A stretch of 64,000 nt of DNA from Shinella zoogloeoides. GTDB taxonomy: Bacteria > Pseudomonadota > Alphaproteobacteria > Rhizobiales > Rhizobiaceae. The position numbers and the translations under genes are program-made. The notes under the pieces were generated by a model. The model saw only the letters and a program-made list of their open reading frames with translations, was not told the origin of the DNA and ran no database searches. Position 1 is the stretch's first letter. Each line of letters opens with the position of its first letter. The DNA lies in assembly GCF_020883495.1 (NCBI RefSeq), contig NZ_CP086610.1, forward strand, positions 3,303,001 to 3,367,000, read 5' to 3'. Below, piece after piece: positions 1-8,920 of this stretch.

Positions 1-41
1 CTGTTGCCGTCGTGAAACAGGATCGTCGGTTGATCGCTCAT
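1..41 (-). CDS. 5' end of an unidentified gene (partial)
   Basis: An ATG at 41 on the minus strand is preceded by a good ribosome binding site (GGAGA, about 6 bases upstream) and opens a frame that reads MSDQPTILFHDGN before running off the window. It is divergent from the response regulator operon. Only 13 residues are visible, so I cannot name the product. The start is supported by the binding site and by the lack of any other sensible gene here. Confidence 0.5.
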   Translation of the reverse strand, partial: MSDQPTILFHDGN

Positions 42-318
42 AAGAATGTCTCCATGAAAAGGAATGGCGTGCTTGAACCCGTGGGGTTTCCCGTAGCGCC
101 TTGCAGCCGGGCGACGGTCGAGGCTGATATAGGTTCGCGTCGCCGCATTTCAAAGGATGCCGCGGGGATCGCCTTCACGCACTGTTCAGGAGAATTTGAT
201 CCGCATCGCCCCGTCCGCCATATTCGCGCCATGCGGCAAGGTATCTGGCTAAGTCACAGGCGGGCTTGCCAAAAGCGCCAGTTCCCTTACTTTCCGTAGG
301 AATGCCGAGAGGTAAAGC

Positions 319-1002
319 ATGACATCCCGCACCATCCTTCTTGTCGATGACGACAACGACCTCCGCGAGACGCTCGTCGAGCAGCTTTCGCTCTACGAGG
401 AATTCGCAACGCTCGAGGAAACGACGGCCGGCAAGGGCATCCAGACCGCGCGGGCGAACCAGATCGACCTTCTCATCATGGATGTCGGCCTGCCGGACAT
501 GGACGGCCGCGAGGCGGTGAAGCTCCTGCGCAAGGGCGGCTTCAAGGCGCCGATCATCATGCTGACCGGCCATGACACCGATTCGGACACGATCCTCGGT
601 CTGGAAGCCGGCGCCAACGACTATGTGACGAAGCCCTTCCGCTTCGCCGTGCTGCTCGCGCGCATCCGCGCGCAGCTTCGCCAGCACGAGAGCAGCGAGG
701 ACGCCACCTTCACCGTCGGTCCCTATACGTTCAAGCCCGGCCAGAAGCTGCTGACGCTGGAAAACGGCCAGAAGATCCGCCTCACCGAGAAGGAAGCGGC
801 GATCATCCGCTATCTCTACCGCGCCGACCAGAAGGTCGTCACGCGCGACGTGCTGCTGGAAGAGGTCTGGGGCTACAATTCGGGCGTCACGACCCACACG
901 CTGGAGACCCATGTCTATCGTCTGCGCCAGAAGATCGAGCGGGACCCTTCCAATGCCGAGATTCTCGTGACAGAGAACGGCGGTTACAAGATCGTTCCGT
1001 AA
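319..1002 (+). CDS. cenR: OmpR-family response regulator, CenR/OtpR type
   Basis: A 227-residue two-component response regulator acting as a cytoplasmic DNA-binding transcription factor. An N-terminal receiver domain (about residues 5-115) carries the acidic pair DD at 11-12, the phospho-acceptor Asp55 in LLIMDVGLPD and the TKPF lysine. A C-terminal OmpR/PhoB winged-helix domain spans about 128-227 (TLETHVYRLRQKIE). The start follows GAGAGG. The gene directly downstream encodes a cyclic-nucleotide-binding protein 20 bases away; from memory, Brucella otpR (also called cenR) has the same partner and is tied to envelope stress and cell division. No histidine kinase is visible nearby. Family assignment is firm; the CenR/OtpR identity rests on recalled sequence and context. 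Confidence 0.8.
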   Translation: MTSRTILLVDDDNDLRETLVEQLSLYEEFATLEETTAGKGIQTARANQIDLLIMDVGLPDMDGREAVKLLRKGGFKAPIIMLTGHDTDSDTILGLEAGANDYVTKPFRFAVLLARIRAQLRQHESSEDATFTVGPYTFKPGQKLLTLENGQKIRLTEKEAAIIRYLYRADQKVVTRDVLLEEVWGYNSGVTTHTLETHVYRLRQKIERDPSNAEILVTENGGYKIVP

Positions 1003-1022
1003 TTCAGTAAGGAGCGCCCGCC

Positions 1023-1478
1023 GTGGCCCTCAGCGACGACATCGCCCTGCTTTCCAAGGTCCCGCTCTTTGCGGGCCTTGCCGACGACAAGCTGCGCCTG
1101 ATGGCCTTCGGTGCGGAACGCCGGCGGCTGGTCGAGGGGCAGACGCTGTTTCGCGAGGGCACCTCGGCCGATTGCGGCTTCGTTGTCGCCTATGGCGCGT
1201 TCCAGCTCACCTCGACGCTGCGCGACGGCGCGACGCGCGACGAGGGCACCGCAGGGTCCGGCACGCTCCTGTCGGAACTTGCCATGATCTCCGCCGTCGA
1301 GCGCAAATATACGGCGGTGGCGCTGGAGGACAGCGAGGTCATCCGCATCAACCGTCCGCTCTTCCGGCGCATGCTGGAGGAATATCCGGACGTCGCCGTG
1401 CTGGTCGACGCCCGTATCCGCGAGAATCTGGCCGCGATGATCAGCCAGATGCGCGGCCTTGCCGGCCGCTTCGCCTGA
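1023..1478 (+). CDS. cyclic-nucleotide-binding domain protein
   Basis: A 151-residue protein made almost wholly of one cNMP-binding (Crp-like) beta-roll, with no DNA-binding domain and no kinase or channel domain. The N-terminus LLSKVPLFAGLADDKL and the core FREGTSADCGFVV... are typical. The GTG start is chosen because AAGGAG lies about 9 bases upstream. It is the second gene of an operon with the response regulator. In Brucella the equivalent was annotated as a cAMP-dependent kinase regulatory subunit, which is only a domain-level name. The likely role is to link a cyclic nucleotide signal to the regulator, by inference from the pairing. It ends only 3 bases from the convergent xth gene. Confidence 0.8.
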   Translation: MALSDDIALLSKVPLFAGLADDKLRLMAFGAERRRLVEGQTLFREGTSADCGFVVAYGAFQLTSTLRDGATRDEGTAGSGTLLSELAMISAVERKYTAVALEDSEVIRINRPLFRRMLEEYPDVAVLVDARIRENLAAMISQMRGLAGRFA

Positions 1479-1481
1479 AAC

Positions 1482-2288
1482 TCAGAAATCGAATTCCGCG
1501 ATGACCGGAACGTGGTCGGACGGCCGCTCCCAGCCGCGCGCCTCGCGGACCACCGAAATGTTGGAAAGGTGCGGGTCGAGATCGGCCGAGGACCAGATAT
1601 GGTCGAGGCGGCGGCCCTTGTTGGCGGCCTGCCAGTCGGCCGAGCGGTAGCTCCACCACGTATAGAGCTTTTCCTCCGCCGGCACCTTGCGGCGCATCAG
1701 GTCCACCCAGGCGCCCTTGGTCATCACGTCGATCAGGCCTTCGGTCTCGATGGGCGTATGGCTGACGATCTTCAGGAGCTGCTTGTGCGACCAGACGTCA
1801 TGCTCCAGCGGCGCGATGTTGAGGTCGCCGACGAGGATGGAGGAGATGCCCGCCTCGGCTTCCGCATGGAGCAGCTTCATCTCCTCGATGAAATCGAGCT
1901 TGTGGCCGAATTTCGGATTGATCGTGCGGTCCGGCTCGTCGCCGCCGGCCGGCACATAGAAATTGTGCACCCGGATCGACTTGCCGCCATGATGGAAGAC
2001 CACCGAGACATGCCGCGCATCGCCGACGCCGCAATAGTCGCGCCGCTCGACGATCTCCGTCAGCGGCAGGCGCGAAACGGTGGCGACGCCGTGATAGCCC
2101 TTCTGGCCATGCATGACGATATGCTCGTAGCCGAGCGCCTTCAGGGGCTTCGACGGAAACTGGTCGTTCGGGCACTTGGTTTCCTGCAGGCACAGGATGT
2201 CGGGCGAATAGGTCTTCAGGAAATGCTCGACGAGCGGCATGCGCAGCCGCACGGAGTTGATGTTCCACGTCGCGATCGAAAGTGCCAT
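1482..2288 (-). CDS. xthA: exodeoxyribonuclease III (AP endonuclease)
   Basis: A 268-residue ExoIII family enzyme that cleaves DNA at abasic sites and removes 3' blocks in base excision repair. Landmarks are the N-terminal ATWNINSVR, the metal-binding glutamate in CLQETK (Glu36), the catalytic GDLNIAP segment and the C-terminal SDHVPV motif with the catalytic His. Length matches the family (about 268). It is the last gene of the minus-strand series ftsK-lolA-xth, with a strong hairpin in the gap upstream, and converges on the cyclic-nucleotide-binding gene with a 3-base gap. Confidence 0.95.
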   Translation of the reverse strand: MALSIATWNINSVRLRMPLVEHFLKTYSPDILCLQETKCPNDQFPSKPLKALGYEHIVMHGQKGYHGVATVSRLPLTEIVERRDYCGVGDARHVSVVFHHGGKSIRVHNFYVPAGGDEPDRTINPKFGHKLDFIEEMKLLHAEAEAGISSILVGDLNIAPLEHDVWSHKQLLKIVSHTPIETEGLIDVMTKGAWVDLMRRKVPAEEKLYTWWSYRSADWQAANKGRRLDHIWSSADLDPHLSNISVVREARGWERPSDHVPVIAEFDF

Positions 2289-2293
2289 GCCTG

Positions 2294-2315
2294 CCCCCGG
2301 AATATCGTCCGGGGG
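2294..2315. terminator. GC-rich hairpin between lolA and xthA
   Basis: CCCCCGGA and TCCGGGGG form a perfect 8-bp stem around a 6-base loop. In the minus direction, in which both flanking genes are read, no T-run follows, so it may attenuate rather than terminate transcription between lolA and xthA. Confidence 0.45.
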
Positions 2316-2343
2316 TCTTAGAGCATTTTACGGCGAAGTGGAA

Positions 2344-3003
2344 TCACTTGCCGCCGCGGTTGCGGATTTCGTCATAGGGGATCGAGAAGACCTTCTCGTC
2401 GAGCGGCACGCCGGTCTTGACGTTGAAGATCATCACGGAGGTGTCCTTGCCCTGCGCGTCGGTGATCGTCCACTGGCGCAGGTCGTAGGTCTTCGGGTCG
2501 AACATCATGGTGATGGTCGAATCGCCGAACATGTTCTTGTCGCCGAGCACGATGGTCGTCAGGTCCGCCTCTTCCTTCACGCCGCGCACCATCTTGGTGG
2601 AAAGGTCGATCTTGTCGCCAAGGAGAAGGTTCAGCGGCGTCTTGGAGAGCGGATAGATATCCCAGGTCTTCAGCTTGCGATTGCCGATGACGACGGACTT
2701 GCCGTCGGCGATCACGCGCATGGGCGAGGGATCCTCGTAGTTGAAGCGGATCTTGCCGGGGCGGTCGATGTAGAACTTGCCGCCGGTCTGCTCGCCGCGC
2801 GGGCCGAACTGCACGAACTCGCCCATCATCGTCTTCACGGAAGCGAAGTGGTCGGCGATCTTCTGCGCCGTGCCGCCGGCCTGCGCGGAAGCGTCGGCGG
2901 GCGCGAGCACGGAAAGGCCGGCCGCGAGCGCGAAGGCCATAAGGCCGGTAAAGCCGCGGCGGGTCAGCGTTCCGCTCGCACGGCCGTGTTCGGATCGGAT
3001 CAT
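2344..3003 (-). CDS. lolA: LolA-like outer-membrane lipoprotein carrier protein
   Basis: A 219-residue periplasmic protein of the LolA fold, which ferries lipoproteins from the inner-membrane LolCDE complex to the outer membrane. It has a cleavable signal with a twin-arginine-like TRRGF followed by a hydrophobic stretch and an Ala-rich cleavage site near residue 40. The body shows the family pattern FVQFGPRGEQTGGKFYIDRP, then a DPS..VIADGKSVVI strand and a C-terminal IPYDEI. I chose the ATG at 3003, not the one 15 bases upstream, because AAGGAG lies 6 bases before it. It sits 112 bases behind ftsK on the same strand. Rhizobial LolA proteins are divergent from E. coli, so the substrate range is inferred. 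Confidence 0.85.
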   Translation of the reverse strand: MIRSEHGRASGTLTRRGFTGLMAFALAAGLSVLAPADASAQAGGTAQKIADHFASVKTMMGEFVQFGPRGEQTGGKFYIDRPGKIRFNYEDPSPMRVIADGKSVVIGNRKLKTWDIYPLSKTPLNLLLGDKIDLSTKMVRGVKEEADLTTIVLGDKNMFGDSTITMMFDPKTYDLRQWTITDAQGKDTSVMIFNVKTGVPLDEKVFSIPYDEIRNRGGK

Positions 3004-3115
3004 GTCGGTCTCCTTCATGCGTCTGTCATGCGAGCCAAAGGCGGCGCCATAATGGCATCGGCCCGCAACGCGTGACGTGCCGGATGAAACGCGGCGGAAG
3101 GCCCCGCGTTCCCGG

Positions 3116-5785
3116 TCATCGTCCCGTAATCTCGTCTTCCGTCGGCACGAGAATCTCGCGCTTGCCGGCGTGGTTGGCGGGGCCGATCAGGCCCTCCTTC
3201 TCCATGCGCTCGATCAGCGAGGCCGCACGGTTGTAGCCGATGCCGAGGCGGCGCTGGATATAGGAGGTGGACGCCTTGCCGTCGCGCAGCACCACGGCCA
3301 CCGCCTGGTCGTAGGGATCGTCGGAATCGTCGAGGTTGGCGGTGCCGGCCGGGCCGTGACCGCCCTCGCCGTCCTCGTCGTCGTCCTCGGTAATGGCGTC
3401 GAGATATTGCGGCGCGCCCTGCGTCTTCAGATGCGCGACCACCGCCTCCACCTCGCCGTCCGAGACGAACGGGCCATGCACGCGCTGGATGCGCCCGCCG
3501 CCGGCCATGTAGAGCATGTCGCCCATGCCGAGGAGCTGTTCGGCACCCTGTTCGCCGAGAATGGTGCGGCTGTCGATCTTCGACGTCACCTGGAAGGAGA
3601 TGCGCGTCGGGAAGTTGGCCTTGATCGTGCCGGTAATGACGTCGACGGACGGGCGCTGCGTCGCCATGATGACATGGATGCCGGCAGCGCGCGCCATCTG
3701 GGCAAGCCGCTGCACCGCGCCCTCGATGTCCTTGCCGGCGACCATCATCAGGTCGGCCATTTCGTCGATGATGACGACGATATAGGGCATCGGCTGGAGA
3801 TCGAATTCCTCCGTCTCGTACATCGCCTCGCCCGTCTGGCGGTCGAAGCCGGTCTGCACGGTGCGGGTGATCGTCTCGCCCTTGGCGAGCGCCTGCTCGA
3901 CGCGGCTGTTGAAGCCGTCGATGTTGCGCACGCCGATCTTCGACATCTTCTTGTAGCGCTCCTCCATCTCGCGCACCGTCCACTTGAGGGCGACGACGGC
4001 CTTCTTCGGGTCGGTGACGACGGGGGAGAGGAGATGCGGAATGCCGTCATAGACGGAGAGTTCCAGCATCTTCGGGTCGATCATGATCAGGCGGCACTGT
4101 TCCGGCTTCAGGCGGTAGAGCAGCGACAGGATCATGGTGTTGATGGCCACCGACTTGCCCGAGCCGGTGGTGCCGGCGACCAGCAGATGCGGCATCTTGG
4201 CGATGTCGGAAATGACCGGCTCGCCGCCGATCGTCTTGCCGAGCGCCATGGCGAGGCGGGCCTTCGAGGTCTCGAAATCGCGGCTGGCGATGAGTTCGCG
4301 CAGGAAGACAGTCTCGCGGCTCTGGTTCGGCAATTCGATGCCGATGGCGTTGCGGCCCGGCACGACGGCGACGCGGGCGGCAATGGCGCTCATCGAGCGG
4401 GCGATATCGTCGGCAAGGCCGATGACACGGGAGGACTTGATGCCCGGGGCCGGCTCCAGCTCATAGAGCGTGACGACCGGGCCGGGGCGCACATGGATGA
4501 TCTCACCCTTGACGCCGAAGTCCTCCAGCACGCCTTCCAGCATGCGGGCGTTCTGCTCCAGCGCATCGGCGGAAAGCGTCGTATCGCGCACCTGACCCTT
4601 GGGTTCGGCGAGCAGGTGGATCGGCGGAAGCTGGAAACCGTCCGGGCTGACGAAGGAGGTCTGCGCCTCGCGGTCGGCGCGCTGGCCGGGCTTCGGCCGG
4701 GCGGCGGGAGCAACGACGCGGGCGCCCGCGGCGGGAGCCGCCTGACGGGCCGGCGCGCGGCGGGGCGCCCAGTCGGCGGCGATGTCGTCGGCGTCCTCGT
4801 CCGGCAGGATGCCGCTCGGGCGGGCAAGCGGCTCGTCGTCCATGTCGAAGGGCAGGTCGTCGTCGAGCGAGATCGACGGCGTGGAGACGGCGCGGCGGCC
4901 GTCCATGGAGGGTTCGACGCGCTCGGCAGTGCGGCTTGCGGCGCGGGCGCGCACCGGTTCGTTCAGCGTGCCGAACTCGTCCTCGTTGAAATCGTAGGGC
5001 TGCTCGATGCCGCGCGCCTTGCGGCGCTGGTTCGAGAGGCCGAAGATGCGGCGCACGCGCGCCTGCCCGGTATACCAGGCATGGGTCATCGCACCGGCCA
5101 GCACGGTGAGCGGGCCTTCCCGGCCGTCATCCTCGTCGTCCTCGTCCTGAGCGGCACGGCTGCGGTTCTGCGCCGGAACCGGGGCAAAATCCTCCTCGTC
5201 GTCGATGGCGCCGCCACCGATCAGGCCGGCGCTGAACACCATCAGCCAGACGGCCGGCAGCGCGATGATGCTGCCGATGACGGTGGCGAACATGCCGGTC
5301 GGATAGGCGCCGGTGAAGAGCGCCGGGAACCGCAGGATCATGTCGCCGAAGACGCCGCCGAGGCCGGTCGGCAGCGGCCACGTCACCGGGCCGGGCACGC
5401 AGGCGAGCGCGGCGGACGCAAGAATCGCCCCGCCGAGCCAGGCGGCCGCGCGCTGCGGCACGCGGCTGAAGCGCCGGCCGCCGACCATGGCCAGACCCCA
5501 GGCGACGGCGGGCAGCAACGCGATCACGCTGGCAAGGCCGAAGAACTGCATGAAGAGATCGGCAAAGACGGCCCCCGGATAGCCGAGGATATTGGCCGGC
5601 TCGCCGCTGGAGGCATAGGAGAGGCTGGGGTCCGAGACGTTCCAGGTGGAGAGCGCAGCGATGGCGAGCGCAAGGCCGAGGAAGATGCACAGCCCGACAA
5701 GGACCTGAACCTGCCGCCAGACGAAGGCCGACAGAATGAAACGGTCGTGCCGGTTGTCCAGTCCTGCCGAAATGCTTCTGCTCAT
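3116..5785 (-). CDS. ftsK: DNA translocase FtsK
   Basis: An 889-residue FtsK/SpoIIIE protein that pumps chromosome termini at the division septum. Residues about 20-190 hold four or so membrane segments, followed by a low-complexity acidic and proline-rich linker to about residue 400, then the alpha/beta RecA-like motor with Walker A GTTGSGKS near residue 537 and Walker [12 protein letters not shown]. The C-terminal gamma winged helix (about 820-889, [17 protein letters not shown]) reads KOPS-type polarity sites and contacts XerD. Length is normal for the short alphaproteobacterial form. Transcription probably continues into lolA and xthA. Confidence 0.96.
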   Translation of the reverse strand: MSRSISAGLDNRHDRFILSAFVWRQVQVLVGLCIFLGLALAIAALSTWNVSDPSLSYASSGEPANILGYPGAVFADLFMQFFGLASVIALLPAVAWGLAMVGGRRFSRVPQRAAAWLGGAILASAALACVPGPVTWPLPTGLGGVFGDMILRFPALFTGAYPTGMFATVIGSIIALPAVWLMVFSAGLIGGGAIDDEEDFAPVPAQNRSRAAQDEDDEDDGREGPLTVLAGAMTHAWYTGQARVRRIFGLSNQRRKARGIEQPYDFNEDEFGTLNEPVRARAASRTAERVEPSMDGRRAVSTPSISLDDDLPFDMDDEPLARPSGILPDEDADDIAADWAPRRAPARQAAPAAGARVVAPAARPKPGQRADREAQTSFVSPDGFQLPPIHLLAEPKGQVRDTTLSADALEQNARMLEGVLEDFGVKGEIIHVRPGPVVTLYELEPAPGIKSSRVIGLADDIARSMSAIAARVAVVPGRNAIGIELPNQSRETVFLRELIASRDFETSKARLAMALGKTIGGEPVISDIAKMPHLLVAGTTGSGKSVAINTMILSLLYRLKPEQCRLIMIDPKMLELSVYDGIPHLLSPVVTDPKKAVVALKWTVREMEERYKKMSKIGVRNIDGFNSRVEQALAKGETITRTVQTGFDRQTGEAMYETEEFDLQPMPYIVVIIDEMADLMMVAGKDIEGAVQRLAQMARAAGIHVIMATQRPSVDVITGTIKANFPTRISFQVTSKIDSRTILGEQGAEQLLGMGDMLYMAGGGRIQRVHGPFVSDGEVEAVVAHLKTQGAPQYLDAITEDDDEDGEGGHGPAGTANLDDSDDPYDQAVAVVLRDGKASTSYIQRRLGIGYNRAASLIERMEKEGLIGPANHAGKREILVPTEDEITGR

Positions 5786-5925
5786 GGGTACAGCCTATCG
5801 TCCACGCAAGGAATCGCACGGCTTCCGCCCGAATCGCGGAATGTGCCTGACTGTGAACCCTACGAAGGAAGGCTTAATGCCATGTTAACCATGCGGCGGC
5901 GGATCATGGTTTCTGTGCGGTAAAT

Positions 5926-5954
5926 GAAAAAGGGCCCGAACCGGAGTTCGGGCC
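5926..5954 (-). terminator. rho-independent terminator of amtB
   Basis: On the minus strand the 8-bp stem GGCCCGAA / TTCGGGCC with a 6-base loop is followed by CTTTTTC. It lies 38 bases past the amtB stop codon and ends the glnK-amtB transcript before ftsK. Confidence 0.85.
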
Positions 5955-5991
5955 AAGGCGGTGCGTGGCGGCCGGCAGCCGCCAAAGGCTT

Positions 5992-7353
5992 TTACGAGTG
6001 GTAGGCCGCTTCGCCGTGCGACGAGAGGTCGAGGCCTTCGCGTTCGGCTTCCACGGAGACGCGCAGGCCCACGGTGAGATCGACGATCTTGTAGAGGATC
6101 GCCGAGACCACGGCGCACCAGGCGATGGTGATGGCGACGGCGGTGAGCTGCGTCATGAACTGCGAGGCGATGGAGAAATCCGCCCCGCCCGTGCCGCCGA
6201 GCGACGGCGCGGTGAAGATGCCCGTACCGAGCGCGCCGATGAAGCCGCCCACGCCATGGACGCCGAAGACGTCGGCCGTGTCGTCATAGCCGAACTTGTT
6301 CTTCACCACAGCGACGAAGAAGTAGCAGACCGGTGAGGCGATGAGGCCGAGCACGATGGCGCCGAACGGGCCGACGGAGCCGGCAGCCGGGGTGACGGCG
6401 ACGAGGCCGGCGATCATGCCCGAGGCCGCGCCGAGCAGCGAGGCCTTGCCGCGGGTGAAGACTTCCACCACCGACCAGGCGAGGATCGCGGCGGCCGTCG
6501 CGACGAAGGTGTTGACGGTGGCGAGCACCGCACCGCCCGAGGCCTCGAGGTTGGAGCCCGCATTGAAGCCGAACCAGCCGAACCACAGCATGGCGGCGCC
6601 GACGAGGGTGAGCGTCATGGAGTGGGGCGCCATCATGTCCTTGCCGAAGCCGGTGCGCTTGCCGACCATGATCGCGCCGATAAGGCCTGCCACGCCCGCA
6701 TTGATATGCACGACGGTGCCGCCGGCGAAATCGAGCGCGCCCATGTTGAAGATCAGGCCGTTGCCGTCCCAGACCATGTGGGCGATCGGGAAGTAGACGA
6801 AGGTGGACCACAGCAGCGTGAAGAGGATGACGGCGGAGAACTTGATGCGCTCGGCGAAGGCGCCGATGATCAGCGCCGGCGTCAGCGCGGCGAAGGTCAT
6901 CTGGAACAGCATGAAGATATATTCCGGGATGACGACGCCGTCGGTGAAGGTCGCCGAGGTGCTTTCGACCGTCACGCCGGTGAGAAACGCCTTGGCGAAG
7001 CCGCCGAAATAGGGGCTGGTCGAGCCGCCGAAGGCGAAGGAATAGCCGTAGGTCACCCAGACGATCATCATCAGCGCGCCGATGACCGTGCATTGCATGA
7101 GCACGGACAGCATGTTCTTGGTGCGCACCAGGCCGCCGTAGAACAGGGCAAGGCCGGGGATCAGCATGAAGAAGACGAGCAACGTCGCAAGGAACATGAA
7201 GGCGGTATCCGCCTTGTCCGGAACGGGCGCGGCGGCAGCGGCCTCGGTGGCGGCCGGCGCAGCTTCCTGCGCGAAGGCGATGACCGGGAGAAGCGCGGCT
7301 GTCGCGCCGGCGGCCATGCGGGGGAGAATGCGGGTAAACGTGAATGCGGACAT
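5992..7353 (-). CDS. amtB: ammonium transporter AmtB
   Basis: A 453-residue Amt/MEP/Rh ammonium channel. A cleavable N-terminal signal with an Ala-rich stretch precedes eleven membrane spans. Family signatures visible are GLALFYGGLVRTKN, the first pore histidine in the IAHMVWDGNG stretch, GGTVVHINAG and the second pore histidine in FGVHGVGGFIGALG. It lies 30 bases behind glnK on the same strand, the standard GlnK-AmtB pair in which the PII protein plugs the channel when nitrogen is plentiful. Expression is likely driven from the sigma-54-type promoter upstream of glnK. Confidence 0.96.
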   Translation of the reverse strand: MSAFTFTRILPRMAAGATAALLPVIAFAQEAAPAATEAAAAAPVPDKADTAFMFLATLLVFFMLIPGLALFYGGLVRTKNMLSVLMQCTVIGALMMIVWVTYGYSFAFGGSTSPYFGGFAKAFLTGVTVESTSATFTDGVVIPEYIFMLFQMTFAALTPALIIGAFAERIKFSAVILFTLLWSTFVYFPIAHMVWDGNGLIFNMGALDFAGGTVVHINAGVAGLIGAIMVGKRTGFGKDMMAPHSMTLTLVGAAMLWFGWFGFNAGSNLEASGGAVLATVNTFVATAAAILAWSVVEVFTRGKASLLGAASGMIAGLVAVTPAAGSVGPFGAIVLGLIASPVCYFFVAVVKNKFGYDDTADVFGVHGVGGFIGALGTGIFTAPSLGGTGGADFSIASQFMTQLTAVAITIAWCAVVSAILYKIVDLTVGLRVSVEAEREGLDLSSHGEAAYHS

Positions 7354-7383
7354 GTTGAAAAGGCTCCCTGAAAGGCCGGTTGC

Positions 7384-7722
7384 TTAGAGCGCTTCGGTAT
7401 CGGTTTCGCCGGTGCGGATGCGCACGGCATGGTCGATGGCGTAGACGAAGATCTTGCCGTCCCCGATCTGGCCGGTCTTGGCAGCGGCGGCGATCGCCTC
7501 CACGGCCCGGTCGACGAGGTCGCTGGCGACGGCGATCTCGATCTTCAGTTTCGGCAGGAAGCTGACGGCATATTCGGTGCCGCGATAGATTTCCGTATGC
7601 CCCTTCTGGCGGCCGTAACCCTTCACTTCGGTCACGGTCAGGCCCTGGATGCCGACGGCGGTGAGGGCTTCGCGCACCTCATCGAGTTTGAACGGCTTGA
7701 TAATGGCCATTACGATTTTCAT
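7384..7722 (-). CDS. glnK: nitrogen regulatory protein PII (GlnK)
   Basis: A 112-residue PII signal protein that senses 2-oxoglutarate and ATP/ADP, is uridylylated by GlnD, and controls AmtB. The T-loop uridylylation residue Tyr51 lies in EIYRGTEYAVSF, and the C-terminal signature GKIFVYAIDHAVRIRTGE is intact. I start the gene at MKIVMAIIKPF (7722), which gives the exact family length and follows GGATGGGAAACCAG. A longer frame reaching 7806 would add 28 residues unlike any PII and would overlap the promoter. Next gene downstream is amtB. Confidence 0.97.
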   Translation of the reverse strand: MKIVMAIIKPFKLDEVREALTAVGIQGLTVTEVKGYGRQKGHTEIYRGTEYAVSFLPKLKIEIAVASDLVDRAVEAIAAAAKTGQIGDGKIFVYAIDHAVRIRTGETDTEAL

Positions 7723-7801
7723 CTGGTTTCCCATCCTTCGTGCTTGTCCCCAGCCGGGGCCATCTCTCTGGCCGTTGGCAACCAACGACTGGAGATACAC
7801 A

Positions 7802-7817
7802 TTCAAGGGGCGTGCCA
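7802..7817 (-). promoter_or_regulatory. sigma-54-type promoter of glnK-amtB
   Basis: Minus strand TGGCACG-CCCC-TTGAA matches the RpoN consensus (TGGCACG-N4-TTGCA) except for one base in the -12 element (GA for GC). It lies about 80 bases upstream of the glnK start, where NtrC-dependent promoters of this operon are found. Further upstream, at 7862-7872, is the short palindrome ATGACAGTCAT, which could be an activator site. Confidence 0.75.
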
Positions 7818-7940
7818 GATTCGAACGCCTTGGCTAAATCACTGAATTTAAATCGATAAAAATGACAGTCATGCTGCAGTGCAAAAAATCACCGCCGCAC
7901 ATGCTCAAAAAATAGTCGCTATCGAACTATCGCGTAAAAT

Positions 7941-8825
7941 TTAGCCAGTTGCCTTTTTCCGAATCAGCCCTTCCTGGGCGACGGAGGCGATGAGCGTGCC
8001 GGAGCGGGTGTAGATCGCGCCCCGCGTCATGCCGCGCGCGCCGAAGGCCGAGGGGCTGTCCTGGCTGTAGAGCAGCCAGTCGTCGAGAACGGGCGGGCGA
8101 TGGAACCACATGGCATGGTCGAGGCTCGCCACCTGCAGCGAGCGGTCGAGCACCGAGGTGCCATGGGCGAAGAGCGAGGTGTCGAGCAGCGTCATGTCGG
8201 AAAGATAGGCGAGGACCGCCGCCTGCAGGTGCCGGTCGGCCGGCACCGGCCCGGTCGTGCGCACCCAGATGTTCTGGTGCGGATCGAGCTTTTCCGAGGA
8301 CAGGTAATGCGTCAGCGAAACGGGGCGCAGCTCGATGGGCCGCGGCCGTTCCCAATAGGCGCGGATATGCGGCGGGGCGGCGGCCATGAATTGCTCCTTC
8401 AGCTCCGCCTCGCCGATGAGCTTTTCCGGCGGCGGCACGTCGGGCACCGCCGTCTGGTGCTCGAAGCCGTCCTCATCATCCTGGAACGACGCGGTCATGA
8501 AGTAGATCGGCTTGCCATGCTGGATGGCGACGACGCGGCGCGTGGCGAAGGAGCCGCCGTCACGGATATTCTCCACGTCGTAGAGGATCGGCACGGAGGG
8601 ATCGCCCGGCCGCACGAAATAGGCGTGCAGCGAATGTACGAAGCGGTTTTCCTGCTCCACCGTGCGCGTGGCGGCTACGAGCGCCTGGCCGATCACCTGC
8701 CCGCCGAACACCCGCTGCCAGCCAACCTGCGGGCTTTCTCCGCGAAACAGCCGGGTTTCCAGCCGCTCGATATCGAGCGTCCGAAGAAGGGCATCCATGG
8801 CGGGATTGGCGGTCTGGCGCGACAT
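7941..8825 (-). CDS. tesB: acyl-CoA thioesterase II (TesB)
   Basis: A 294-residue double hot-dog acyl-CoA thioesterase that hydrolyses medium and long acyl-CoAs in the cytoplasm. Typical motifs are LFRGESPQVGWQRVFGGQVIGQAL at the first hot-dog, HSLHAYFVRPG with the conserved His, and the second domain SLDHAMWFHRP..DDWLLY with the conserved Asp. The start at MSRQTANPAM (8825) is preferred because an AGGAG lies about 11 bases upstream and it avoids an atypical 26-residue extension. It is next to glnK-amtB, as tesB is to amtB in E. coli, but here it lies upstream and is separated by the glnK promoter. Confidence 0.94.
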   Translation of the reverse strand: MSRQTANPAMDALLRTLDIERLETRLFRGESPQVGWQRVFGGQVIGQALVAATRTVEQENRFVHSLHAYFVRPGDPSVPILYDVENIRDGGSFATRRVVAIQHGKPIYFMTASFQDDEDGFEHQTAVPDVPPPEKLIGEAELKEQFMAAAPPHIRAYWERPRPIELRPVSLTHYLSSEKLDPHQNIWVRTTGPVPADRHLQAAVLAYLSDMTLLDTSLFAHGTSVLDRSLQVASLDHAMWFHRPPVLDDWLLYSQDSPSAFGARGMTRGAIYTRSGTLIASVAQEGLIRKKATG

Positions 8826-8920
8826 TTGGACGTGGCTCCTGTCTTGGACCCGAGGTAGGAAAGCGTTTCCTCCTCCTCTATATAGGGGAAGGAAAGACCT
8901 CAAGCGCCGTGGAGACCGCC

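Noticed and set aside
12..299. A 95-codon plus-strand frame before the response regulator
   Set aside because: No ribosome binding site, no recognisable sequence, and it crosses the start region of the divergent gene at 41.
3077..5923. A 948-codon open frame on the plus strand opposite ftsK
   Set aside because: It mirrors the ftsK coding frame, a common artefact of high GC at third positions. Its translation is low-complexity Arg/Ala/Asp/Gly with no family, while ftsK has full motifs.
7723..7806. 28-codon N-terminal extension of glnK
   Set aside because: It overlaps the sigma-54 promoter and breaks the fixed 112-residue PII length.
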